Assembly (NCBI RefSeq): GCF_000723885.1
Contig: NZ_CCDG010000010.1
Location: forward strand, 16,717 to 80,716
Length of the DNA: 64,000 bases
Direction: 5' to 3'
From: Paenibacillus camerounensis
Lineage (GTDB): Bacteria > Bacillota > Bacilli > Paenibacillales > Paenibacillaceae
The translations under genes were made by a program, and so were the position numbers. Positions 41,725 through 51,812 of the stretch are shown here, piece by piece. The notes below the pieces were generated by a model. It saw nothing but the letters and a program-made list of their open reading frames with translations. It searched no databases and was not told the origin of the DNA. How positions within the stretch are numbered: the stretch's first letter is position 1; every line of letters starts with the position of its first letter.

Positions 41725-42927
41725 ATGAAACGATTGAAAAGGATCACTGGGAAGCCGATGTTGCTTTTGATAATGTGCATGCTGCTGGCCGTTACGGCTC
41801 CGGCTTATCCGGTCCGGGCTGAGAATGCATCTATCTCAACACATGCCAGGGCAGCGGCGCTGATTGATGTTGAATCCGGGAGGCTGCTATACAGCAGCCG
41901 TGGAGATGAGCCGATGCTAATTGCCAGCCTGACCAAGATCATGACGGCTATAGTGGCTATAGAGAACGGGGATTTGACTTCCAAAGTTAAGGTGGGCAAA
42001 AATGCATTTGCCAAGGAAGGCTCATCGCTATACCTGAAGCAGGGGGAAGAGATGCTGCTGGAGGATATGCTGTACGGCCTGATGCTGCGCTCGGGAAATG
42101 ATGCAGCCACAGCCATTGCCGAGCATGTGGGAGGATCCGAGCAGGGCTTCGTCTATATGATGAATGCCAAGGCGGAAGAGCTGGGGCTGAAGAACAGCCA
42201 CTTTGCCAATCCTCACGGGCTGGATGCAGAAGGCCATTATTCCAGTGCCAATGACATGGCTGTGCTGACCGCATATGCAATGCATAATCCTGTATTCAAA
42301 GAGATTGTGAAGACACAAGAGAAGACTGCAGACAACCCTTATGAGAAATGGGACTACAAATGGGCCAATAAGAATAAAATGCTGCGCTTGTACGAAGGGG
42401 CCGACGGCGTTAAAACCGGCTACACCAAAAAAGCGCTGCGCTGCCTGGTCAGCTCCGCTACCCGCGGCGGCCAGCAATTGGTTGCGGTGACGCTGAATGA
42501 CGGCAACGACTGGAACGATCATGCGGCGCTGCTGAATTTCGGGTTCAATCATTATCCGCTAAAAACCTTGATTGAACGCGGCGAGGGCATCAGCGGCTAC
42601 AGCTTCCTGACGTCGAGAAAATTTGCTTATCCGCTCGGCCAGGGCGAGGAGGCCAGAATTACAACAAAGCTGGTGCTCAGTGAGGAGCCCGCCGCGGGAA
42701 CGGCAGTCCGCACCAGCAGCTTCGGTCTGAAGGGAGCTGTAGTGCTGCAGCTTGGCGGGAATGAAATCGGACGCGTACCGGTCTATGAGCCTGATCAGCT
42801 GCCGCCTGAAGAATCTCAGTATATGAAGCGATACAGAACAGCCGGAACTGCCGCTGCCTATCCGGCAAGCAACTGGCTGCAGGCGCTGGGCAGTGCGCTG
42901 CGGGCGCTGCTGCAGATGGGAAGATAA
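41725..42927 (+). CDS. dacB: Sporulation D-alanyl-D-alanine carboxypeptidase
   Basis: A 400-residue exported penicillin-binding protein. A signal peptide (MLLLIMCMLLAVTAPAYPVRA) is followed by the SxxK motif SLTK (Ser68, Lys71), the SGN motif in LRSGNDAATAIAEHV and KTG in GVKTGYTKK. The C-terminal domain is of the PBP5 type. It trims pentapeptides in peptidoglycan. The name dacB rather than dacA/dacF rests on its position directly before spmAB, as in B. subtilis, where DacB limits cross-linking of spore cortex. Confidence 0.9.
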   Translation: MKRLKRITGKPMLLLIMCMLLAVTAPAYPVRAENASISTHARAAALIDVESGRLLYSSRGDEPMLIASLTKIMTAIVAIENGDLTSKVKVGKNAFAKEGSSLYLKQGEEMLLEDMLYGLMLRSGNDAATAIAEHVGGSEQGFVYMMNAKAEELGLKNSHFANPHGLDAEGHYSSANDMAVLTAYAMHNPVFKEIVKTQEKTADNPYEKWDYKWANKNKMLRLYEGADGVKTGYTKKALRCLVSSATRGGQQLVAVTLNDGNDWNDHAALLNFGFNHYPLKTLIERGEGISGYSFLTSRKFAYPLGQGEEARITTKLVLSEEPAAGTAVRTSSFGLKGAVVLQLGGNEIGRVPVYEPDQLPPEESQYMKRYRTAGTAAAYPASNWLQALGSALRALLQMGR

Positions 42928-42965
42928 TTAGAGGGCCTGCATCACAGGGCAGGGGAGGGACCGGG

Positions 42966-43631
42966 ATGATTAATGGAATCTGGCTGGGAATGATCGTGAT
43001 CGGCTTTATATTTGCTGCCGTAAACGGCCGGATGGATGCATTTACGGCAGCTGTCTTTGACGGCGCCAAAAACGGGGTTACGGTAAGCTTTGGCCTGATC
43101 AGTGTACTGGTATTCTGGATGGGGATGATGCGGGTAGCCGAGGACGCGGGGCTTCTGCGCAAAATTGCCAGACTGCTCGGGCCGGTGGTAGGCTTCCTGT
43201 TCCCGGATGTGCCGAAGGGCCATCCGGCAATCGGCTATATTCTCTCTAATATGAGCGCTAACCTGCTGGGCCTGGGCAATGCTGCAACACCAATGGGGAT
43301 AAAAGCGATGCAGGAGCTGCAGACACTTAACCCTGACAAGGAGACAGCGACCCCGGCCATGTGCACCTTACTCGCACTGAATACAGCCAGTATAACGCTA
43401 ATTCCGGCTACACTGATTGCGATCCGGCTCAATTACAGCTCAGCTGATCCGGCCGGGATTGTCGGCACGACGCTGGCGGCAACCGCCGTAGCGACACTGG
43501 CTGCGATTGGCGCGGACAGGCTGATGCGCAGGCTGACGCTGCTGCGCAAGCCGCCGAAGCCGCCCGCCGTAAGGACGGGAGATCCGTCCGGAGGGAGCCC
43601 CGGGCTTCCGCATACCTCGATGAAAGGGTGA
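42966..43631 (+). CDS. spmA: Spore maturation protein A
   Basis: A 221-residue membrane protein with nucleoside-recognition (Gate) domain features: FDGAKNGVTVSFGLISVLVFWMGMM and LSNMSANLLGLGNAATPMGIKAM. About five helices. SpmA and SpmB are required for proper dehydration of the spore core in B. subtilis. A C-terminal tail of about 35 residues rich in Pro and basic residues is longer than in B. subtilis (196 residues). spmB follows after 7 bases. Confidence 0.93.
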   Translation: MINGIWLGMIVIGFIFAAVNGRMDAFTAAVFDGAKNGVTVSFGLISVLVFWMGMMRVAEDAGLLRKIARLLGPVVGFLFPDVPKGHPAIGYILSNMSANLLGLGNAATPMGIKAMQELQTLNPDKETATPAMCTLLALNTASITLIPATLIAIRLNYSSADPAGIVGTTLAATAVATLAAIGADRLMRRLTLLRKPPKPPAVRTGDPSGGSPGLPHTSMKG

Positions 43632-43638
43632 GCCGAGC

Positions 43639-44172
43639 TTGTTACATCTAATCAGCCTCATCTCAGCTTGGGCGATCCCGGTTATGATCACCTTTATTCC
43701 GCTGTATGCTTTTACGCGTAAGGTTCCAGTGTATGAATCCTTTGTAGAAGGGGCTAAAGACGGCTTCGGCACAGCGATTGCCATCATTCCGCATCTGGTC
43801 GGCATGCTTGTCGCTATCAGCGTATTCCGGGCCTCCGGAGCGCTGGATTTCCTGATGGGCTTTATCGCTCCTGCGCTGGAAGGGCTCGGAGTGCCTCCGG
43901 AGGTGCTGCCTCTCGGCCTGCTGCGGCCGCTGACCGGTACCGGTTCACTGGCCTATACAACCGACCTGATCCGCGTCCACGGGCCGGATTCCCTGATCGG
44001 GATGATTGCATCCACCATTCAGGGAAGCACAGACACGACATTGTATGTGCTGACAGTCTATTTCGGCGCAGTCGGCATTCGTAACGGCCGTTATGCGCTT
44101 AAGGTCGGCCTGTTCTCCGACATTGTCGGCTTCATCGCGGCTATTGCCGTATGCTTACTGGTTTTTGGATAA
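43639..44172 (+). CDS. spmB: Spore maturation protein B
   Basis: A 177-residue membrane protein, the partner of SpmA. Signature segments are VPVYESFVEGAKDGFGTAIAI and LRPLTGTGSLAYTTDLIRVHG. TTG start behind GAGCCGAGC, probably coupled to spmA. In B. subtilis rluB follows directly; here a PTS cassette of about 5 kb lies between. Confidence 0.93.
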   Translation: MLHLISLISAWAIPVMITFIPLYAFTRKVPVYESFVEGAKDGFGTAIAIIPHLVGMLVAISVFRASGALDFLMGFIAPALEGLGVPPEVLPLGLLRPLTGTGSLAYTTDLIRVHGPDSLIGMIASTIQGSTDTTLYVLTVYFGAVGIRNGRYALKVGLFSDIVGFIAAIAVCLLVFG

Positions 44173-44198
44173 GCTGCTGTGTGCCCCTGCATGAGAAT

Positions 44199-44227
44199 TT
44201 GAAATTCCGGAATTGCTGTGTTAGGAT
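44199..44227 (+). promoter_or_regulatory. Promoter of the phospho-beta-glucosidase gene
   Basis: TTGAAA, 17 bases, TAGGAT. The spacer contains the perfect 12-bp palindrome AATTCCGGAATT (44203-44214). RAT 1 begins 38 bases after the -10. Confidence 0.55.
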
Positions 44228-44264
44228 AGAAGTAATTGAATAATCCTTAAATTCATCGTTTAAT

Positions 44265-44367
44265 GGATTGTTACTGGCCGGGCCAGGCAAAACCTAAACT
44301 GATGGTAAAGCATTTGTCTACTCTTTTTGGAGGGCGGCAAATTCCTTTACTAACGGTTTAGGTTTTT
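44265..44367 (+). promoter_or_regulatory. RAT antiterminator and overlapping terminator 1
   Basis: GGATTGTTACTGG to CCAGGCAAAACC (44265-44294) is a BglG/LicT-type ribonucleic antiterminator. Its 3' end overlaps a terminator whose arms AAACCTAAAC and GTTTAGGTTT lie at 44290 and 44356. Binding of the active antiterminator protein would free the downstream GH1 gene. Confidence 0.93.
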
Positions 44368-44398
44368 CTTGTTTTCGGGCATCCTACTCATACAATAA

Positions 44399-45921
<1,523 letters not shown>

Positions 45922-45944
45922 GCATATACGGGAAAACTAAAACT

Positions 45945-46014
45945 GGATTGTTACTGAACTTTCAGGCAAAACCAGAAGCTGGCATTATGTGCCTGTTTTG
46001 GTTTTGCCTTTTTA
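45945..46014 (+). promoter_or_regulatory. RAT antiterminator and overlapping terminator 2
   Basis: GGATTGTTACTGAAC to TTCAGGCAAAACC (45945-45973) is a RAT. Its 3' part pairs into a terminator with arms AGGCAAAACCA (45964) and TGGTTTTGCCT (45999), followed by TTTTT. It stands before the antiterminator gene itself, implying positive autoregulation. Confidence 0.93.
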
Positions 46015-46031
46015 CTACTCTGACGGCGTAA

Positions 46032-46892
<861 letters not shown>

Positions 46893-46906
46893 GAGCAAGC
46901 AAGACG

Positions 46907-46991
46907 GGATTGTTACTCTAAGCAGGCAAAACCTAAACGCTGAATAGTATATGCGGCATTATCGCGATACTATGGGTGTTTAGGTTTTTTT
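46907..46991 (+). promoter_or_regulatory. RAT antiterminator and overlapping terminator 3
   Basis: GGATTGTTACTC to GCAGGCAAAACC (46907-46933) is a third RAT. The overlapping terminator has arms AAAACCTAAAC (46928) and GTTTAGGTTTT (46978) and a T-rich tail. It controls the PTS permease gene. Confidence 0.93.
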
Positions 46992-47027
46992 GTTCCAAAA
47001 AACTCGGAATTAAAGGAGCACATTGAG

Positions 47028-48947
47028 ATGGATAAAACAGCACTCTCCAAGGATATATTGAAGCTGGTGGGCGGGGAAGAGAATATCGAACAGGTTACCC
47101 ACTGTATGACCCGTTTGCGCTTCAACCTTAACGACAACAAGAAAGCCGATAAAGCGGCACTGCAGAAAACGGATGGCGTTATGGGTGTAATGATTAACGG
47201 CGGCCAGTTCCAGGTTATCATCGGTAACGATGTGCCGGTCGTATATAACGAGCTGGTAAAGAATATGAAGGGCTCTCCCGAGGGTAGAGTAAGCTCGTCC
47301 TCAGCTGATGCCGGAGACAAGAAGAAAAAGAATGTGCTAAGCAGCATACTCGATTTCATCTCAGGAAGCTTTACACCGATTCTGCCGGCCATCACCGGCG
47401 CGGGTATGATTAAAGGGATTATTGCCCTGCTGGTAGCTGCGGGATGGATGGGTACCACGAGTTCAACCTATATTATTCTTTCAGCCATCGGTGACGGCGC
47501 ATTCTACTTCCTGCCGATTATTCTGGCCGTAAGTGCCGCCCGTAAGCTGGGCAGTAATATGTATATTGCCGCTGCCATCGGTGCAGCTATTCTGCACCCC
47601 ACGATAACAACGCTGCTGGGCGCAGGTGAGCCGGTTACCTTTGCCAGCCTGCCTGTTGTAGCTGCAACGTATTCATCGTCGGTTATTCCAATCATCATTG
47701 CGGTATGGCTGGCTTCCTATGTGGAAAAAGCGGTCGATAAAGTTACACATGCATCGCTTAAGCTGATTATTGTTCCGACTGTTACGCTGCTCGTAATTGT
47801 ACCGCTGACCCTGATTGCTGTTGGTCCGATTGGTGTTATTGTAGGTAACGGCCTGACCGACGGGATTTCCTGGCTGTTTGATAATACAGGCTTGTTTGCA
47901 GGTCTGCTGCTGGGCGGCACGATGTCCCTGCTGATTATTACAGGTATGCACTACGCGCTGATTCCAATCATGATCGCCTCTATTGCCACCCTTGGATATG
48001 ACTACATCATTCCAATTATGATGGTCGCTAACTTTGCGCAAGCCGGTGCAACCTTTGGTGTATTCCTGAAAACGAAAAACAGCAAGCTGAAGCCGTTGGC
48101 TCTTTCAACAAGTGTAACGGCACTGATGGGGATTACCGAGCCGGCAATGTATGGTGTAAATATGCGATTCAAGAAACCGTTTATCGGCGCTTTGATCGGC
48201 GGAGCAGTTGGCGGAGCATTCTTGAGCCTGTTCAAAGTAAAAGCTTATGTAATCGGCGGTCTGGCTGGTTTGTCCGGAATTCCAATGGTTATTGGTGCGA
48301 CGTTTGTCTACTCATTGATCGGATTTGCAATCGGTATTGTTGTAGCTGCAGTTGCAACCTACATTATGGGCTTCGAAGATGAGCCTGAAGCTGCAGCAGC
48401 GGCGGTTCCGGCTGCAACAGCTGATGCAAATGCCTCTTCTTCTAACTCAGCTGTAATTGCTGATGCACTGGAAGCAGAAACTGCTCCTAAGGTTACCGAG
48501 GATATCTACAGCCCGATTACAGGTGAAGTGAAGCCGCTTAGTGAAGTGAACGATCCGGCATTTTCCGAAGAAATTATGGGTAAGGGATTTGCGATTCAGC
48601 CGTCGGAAGGACGCGTAGTATCTCCTGTTAACGGTACAGTGTTCTCCTTATCGAAGAGCGGACATGCGATTGGCCTGGTCAGCGACAACGGCGCTGAAAT
48701 GCTGATTCACATCGGTATTGATACCGTGAAGCTGAAAGGCCTGCATTTCTCTCCTAAGGTTACAGCCGGCACCAAAGTATCTGTCGGTGATCTGCTGATG
48801 GAATTCGACCGGGTTGAAATTGAAAAAGCAGGCTATAGCACCATTACTCCGGTAATTATCACCAATATTGCCGAGTACAGCTCCATCAAACCGGGAGGCC
48901 GTTCTGCCGTGAAAGAGCAGGAGCTTCTGTATACTGTACAGGCTTAG
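47028..48947 (+). CDS. bglP: Beta-glucoside PTS permease, EIIBCA
   Basis: A 639-residue fused permease in the order B-C-A. EIIB has the phosphocysteine in VTHCMTRLRF (Cys26). EIIC spans about residues 110-460 with ITEPAMYGVNMRFKKPFIGA typical of the beta-glucoside group. EIIA, after a Ala-rich linker, has FSLSKSGHAIGL and the phosphohistidine in MLIHIGIDTVKLKG. It imports and phosphorylates beta-glucosides such as salicin or arbutin; the exact sugar is not readable. HPr follows after 45 bases. Confidence 0.94.
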   Translation: MDKTALSKDILKLVGGEENIEQVTHCMTRLRFNLNDNKKADKAALQKTDGVMGVMINGGQFQVIIGNDVPVVYNELVKNMKGSPEGRVSSSSADAGDKKKKNVLSSILDFISGSFTPILPAITGAGMIKGIIALLVAAGWMGTTSSTYIILSAIGDGAFYFLPIILAVSAARKLGSNMYIAAAIGAAILHPTITTLLGAGEPVTFASLPVVAATYSSSVIPIIIAVWLASYVEKAVDKVTHASLKLIIVPTVTLLVIVPLTLIAVGPIGVIVGNGLTDGISWLFDNTGLFAGLLLGGTMSLLIITGMHYALIPIMIASIATLGYDYIIPIMMVANFAQAGATFGVFLKTKNSKLKPLALSTSVTALMGITEPAMYGVNMRFKKPFIGALIGGAVGGAFLSLFKVKAYVIGGLAGLSGIPMVIGATFVYSLIGFAIGIVVAAVATYIMGFEDEPEAAAAAVPAATADANASSSNSAVIADALEAETAPKVTEDIYSPITGEVKPLSEVNDPAFSEEIMGKGFAIQPSEGRVVSPVNGTVFSLSKSGHAIGLVSDNGAEMLIHIGIDTVKLKGLHFSPKVTAGTKVSVGDLLMEFDRVEIEKAGYSTITPVIITNIAEYSSIKPGGRSAVKEQELLYTVQA

Positions 48948-48992
48948 AATATTAACAACATTATTATAATGAAGAAAAGGAGATAACCTGTT

Positions 48993-49268
48993 ATGCAAAA
49001 GACATTCAAAATTGTTGATGAAGACGGTATCCATGCCCGTCCGGCCACTGCACTGGTAAACACAGCAACCAAATTTAAAGACACTGAGGTGTTCGCTGAA
49101 AGCGGCGGCAAGAAGGTTACCCTAAAATCAATTCTCGGCGTGCTGTCGCTCGGCCTTGAGCCCGGCGATACGCTGAGCCTGATTGCAGAAGGCGGCCAGG
49201 CTGCAGAAGCACTGAGCGCGCTGCAGGAGGTTATGGTTAAGGAAGGGCTGGGCGAGGTTCAGGAGTAA
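48993..49268 (+). CDS. HPr-family phosphocarrier protein
   Basis: A 91-residue HPr. The active histidine is in GIHARPATALV (His14) and the regulatory serine in TLKSILGVLSLGL (Ser46), so both PEP-dependent and HPr-kinase-dependent phosphorylation sites are kept. This differs from Crh, which lacks the histidine. It is the last gene of the beta-glucoside cassette. The general ptsH normally pairs with ptsI; no ptsI is present here, so this may be an additional, inducible HPr. Confidence 0.92.
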   Translation: MQKTFKIVDEDGIHARPATALVNTATKFKDTEVFAESGGKKVTLKSILGVLSLGLEPGDTLSLIAEGGQAAEALSALQEVMVKEGLGEVQE

Positions 49269-49321
49269 GCGGGCTGAATGCCGCCTGCTCATAGGGCTGA
49301 CCTTACGGCAGACAAATAAAA

Positions 49322-49374
49322 AACTGGTGTTCCGGTACCTGCCCACTTGCAGGTATTCGGGCACCGGTTTTTTG
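49322..49374 (+). terminator. Terminator after the PTS cassette
   Basis: A long hairpin with arms AACTGGTG and CACCGGTT and an inner TACCTGC/GCAGGTA stem, followed by six T residues. Confidence 0.85.
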
Positions 49375-49472
49375 TGTTAGCTATACTCCGGAAAAGGCGG
49401 AGACGGCTCTATTTCCAATCAATTGATTGGAAATAATCCGCTTACATTACGGAGGCGTGCACGTTAGCCGGA

Positions 49473-49609
49473 TTTAGTGGGAAAAAGGCTGACTAATCCT
49501 GCTCTTTTTGCTCAAATGCAGATTTCTCGAGGATTTAAGTGTGCTTTTTCCACCTAAACCCTTTCTTCACTAAAATCAGAGTGAATTAGCCTGACTTTTT
49601 CCACCTAAA
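49473..49609. repeat. Three imperfect copies of a 15-base repeat in an intergenic region
   Basis: CTTTTTCCACCTAAA occurs at 49544-49558 and 49595-49609, and a two-mismatch version lies inverted at 49473-49487. Similarity extends outward: ATTAG lies on the same side of the inverted copy and the third copy. The 563-base gap between the PTS cassette and the amidase gene holds these, two hairpins, and no convincing gene. Confidence 0.7.
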
Positions 49610-49756
49610 TTTCTGGAGACGCTTCTTCTGACTATATATCGGGGGATAAAGCTCTTGGGTGTTTTGCGTAAATCATGTGACTTCACAGGCAGTGGCCCAT
49701 TATTCTGCCTGTGTTTTCCAGCAAGCAAGCGCTGCTAAGCCGCTTGCTCCTAATCA

Positions 49757-49789
49757 CCCTCACCCTCAGCGGGGTGAGGGTTTGCTTTT
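49757..49789 (+). terminator. Terminator-like hairpin before the amidase gene
   Basis: CCCTCACCC pairs exactly with GGGTGAGGG around TCAGCG, followed by a T-rich stretch. No gene ends directly upstream on this strand, so it may instead be a stable leader hairpin. Confidence 0.5.
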
Positions 49790-49831
49790 GTCTTAAAGCG
49801 CAGCGGATGGTCGAAAGGAACGGAGGGGATT

Positions 49832-50398
49832 TTGGAACTGCAGGAGCGTCAGCGACCGCCTTTAGGTTTGGATTTCTACCGCGGCCAGCGGATCGAAAAC
49901 AGGAAATCCAAACCTAACAGCGGCCGGAAGTCCAAAAGTTCCCGCAGTTACGGCAGCAGCCCATCAGTAAGATTGTTTAAGAAAGCAACCCGTCACCCCG
50001 CCCGTCACCCGATCATATGCTATTGCAGCAATACGGAGGGAGGCCGGCATGCGTTGGAATATAAGGGATTTATTCTGCATCATTCCCGCTGTCCGTCGAT
50101 AAACGGCAAGGGATTTGATTTTTGGGTGGGGAGGGACGGCGGGATTTACGCCGCACCGCTGCTGACAGACCCGGATTATATCCATATCTGTCTGGAGGGC
50201 AATTACGCCGAGAAAGATAACGTTCCGCAGCAATCGGAACGCTGGGAGCAGCTGTTTGCCGCAGGTAAGCTCATTCTGGAGCTGACAGCGCGTTACCAGA
50301 TTTCACCGCTGCTGATCGAGCCGCACAATAAAACTTGTCCGGGAAATTTTTTTCCGTGGAATGAACTTGTGATTTATCCCGCTGATGGTTATCATTAA
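49832..50398 (+). CDS. PGRP/Amidase_2-like N-acetylmuramoyl-L-alanine amidase, no signal peptide
   Basis: A 188-residue protein. About 60 basic, polar residues are followed by a T7-lysozyme-like amidase domain: ILHHSRCPSINGKGFDFWVG, HICLEGNYAEKDNVPQQSERWEQL, and KTCPGNFFPW. The zinc ligands would be the first His pair, His in EPHNKT, and the Cys of CPG. The domain is compact. TTG start behind GGAGGGG. Without an export signal it might act in the mother cell or depend on lysis. It lies just upstream of rluB, within the same gene block. Confidence 0.72.
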   Translation: MELQERQRPPLGLDFYRGQRIENRKSKPNSGRKSKSSRSYGSSPSVRLFKKATRHPARHPIICYCSNTEGGRHALEYKGFILHHSRCPSINGKGFDFWVGRDGGIYAAPLLTDPDYIHICLEGNYAEKDNVPQQSERWEQLFAAGKLILELTARYQISPLLIEPHNKTCPGNFFPWNELVIYPADGYH

Positions 50399-50418
50399 CC
50401 TGAGGTGAGTAGTCGAAA

Positions 50419-51177
50419 ATGGAAAGATTACAGAAAATTTTGGCGCAAGCAGGTGTTGCGTCCAGACGCAAGTGTGAAGAAATGATTTTGGCCGGTAAAG
50501 TAGAGGTCAACGGGGAAGTTGTAACTACGCTAGGTACAAAGGTAGACCCCGAGCAGGATATTATTAAAGTGGCCGGAAGATTGATCCGGGGCGAAAATAA
50601 AATCTACATCATGTTCAACAAGCCCAAGGGTGTCATTACAAGCGCATCTGATGACAAGGGCCGTAAGGTAGTAACGGATTATTTGAAAGGGATCAAAGAG
50701 CGGGTATACCCTGTAGGCCGGCTGGATTATGACACTGAAGGGCTGCTGCTGCTGACGAATGACGGGGAATTTGCTAATCTGCTGACCCATCCGAAGCATC
50801 ACGTGCCGAAGACGTATCTGGCTACGGTCAAGGGTACTCCGCATGGTACTGCCTTGGACAAGCTTAAGGCAGGCATCAAGCTGGAGGACGGCATGACCGC
50901 ACCGGCTGAAGTGGAATACAAGGATATAGACGAAGCCAATAAGGAAACAGTTATCAGCATCACCATCCACGAAGGACGCAACCGCCAGGTGCGCCGGATG
51001 TTCGAGGCGATTTCTCATCCGGTTATCCGGCTGAAGCGGATTTCCTTCGGCGATATTCTGCTGCAAAATCTCAAGCGCGGCTCTTACCGCCATTTGACCA
51101 AGGACGAAGTTAACCATCTGCAGCAGATCGCTAAGGCAGGAGCGCTTAAGTCAAATCAGACCCGCAAAGACACATAA
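50419..51177 (+). CDS. rluB: 23S rRNA pseudouridine synthase B
   Basis: A 252-residue protein. The N-terminal S4 domain (MERLQKILAQAGVASRRKCEEMI) is followed by the synthase domain with the catalytic Asp in VGRLDYDTEGLLLLTNDG and the RNA-binding EGRNRQVRRMFEAI. It modifies the 23S rRNA helix 90 region. In B. subtilis it stands directly before resA, as here. Confidence 0.94.
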   Translation: MERLQKILAQAGVASRRKCEEMILAGKVEVNGEVVTTLGTKVDPEQDIIKVAGRLIRGENKIYIMFNKPKGVITSASDDKGRKVVTDYLKGIKERVYPVGRLDYDTEGLLLLTNDGEFANLLTHPKHHVPKTYLATVKGTPHGTALDKLKAGIKLEDGMTAPAEVEYKDIDEANKETVISITIHEGRNRQVRRMFEAISHPVIRLKRISFGDILLQNLKRGSYRHLTKDEVNHLQQIAKAGALKSNQTRKDT

Positions 51178-51217
51178 AGTTCACATTTTCTCCTCCTAAA
51201 ACTGTGGCAATATTCGG

Positions 51218-51241
51218 TATAATGTTCATAGGATGTTCACA
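51218..51241 (+). promoter_or_regulatory. res promoter element with 11-bp-spaced repeats
   Basis: TATAAT (51218-51223) is followed by TTCATA (51225-51230) and TTCACA (51236-51241), an 11-bp period like that of PhoP/ResD half sites. In B. subtilis resA depends on PhoP and ResD. The repeats lie downstream of this -10, so either they act as repressor sites or the true start is further down. Confidence 0.35.
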
Positions 51242-51287
51242 CCTGACAACTAAAGTATGAATTGCGTCACAGAAGGGGGCTTCGCGT

Positions 51288-51812
51288 GTGGGCAAAGCGA
51301 GAAAGCCGGTTCAAATCGTAATTCTTTTTCTGATACTTTTGCTTGGAGGTTACGCAATCGGCACTTCGGTATTCGGCGGAGACGGGAAACCGCAGGAAGG
51401 CAGCAAGGCACCGTCCTATGAGCTGCTGGGACTTGACGGCCTGACCCACACGCTGGATGAGTACAAGGGACAGCCGGTCGTGCTGAATTTCTGGGGCTCC
51501 TGGTGCGGTCCCTGCGTGAAGGAAATGCCTGCCCTGCAGGCGCAGTATGAGAAGTGGAAGGAACAAGGGGTAGTTGTTGTAGGCGTCAACGTCGGGGAAG
51601 ACAGGCTGACAGTGGAGAATTTCGTCAAGCAGGTCGATATTCACTTTCCAGTTGTTATGGATACCGGGCGTGATGCGGTTCGCAGCTATGGTGTTTCCCC
51701 GCTTCCGACCACCTTTTTCATTAATGCCAAAGGCAGGGTGGACAGCATTCACATCGGGCAGCTGGAGCTGGATACGCTGGATGTCCAAATCGGGAAGCTG
51801 GTAGACCCATGA
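51288..51812 (+). CDS. resA: Thiol-disulfide oxidoreductase for cytochrome c maturation
   Basis: A 174-residue membrane-anchored thioredoxin. One N-terminal helix (VQIVILFLILLLGGYAIGTSVF) is followed by the active site WGSWCGPCVKEMPALQ and the cis-proline SPLPTTFFI. It reduces the CxxCH cysteines of apocytochrome c outside the membrane so that haem can be attached by ResBC. GTG start. Overlaps resB by four bases. Confidence 0.95.
   Translation: MGKARKPVQIVILFLILLLGGYAIGTSVFGGDGKPQEGSKAPSYELLGLDGLTHTLDEYKGQPVVLNFWGSWCGPCVKEMPALQAQYEKWKEQGVVVVGVNVGEDRLTVENFVKQVDIHFPVVMDTGRDAVRSYGVSPLPTTFFINAKGRVDSIHIGQLELDTLDVQIGKLVDP

Noticed and set aside
49711..49917. Short plus-strand frame before the amidase gene
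   Set aside because: It runs through a GC hairpin and overlaps the amidase start in another frame; no ribosome site or family.
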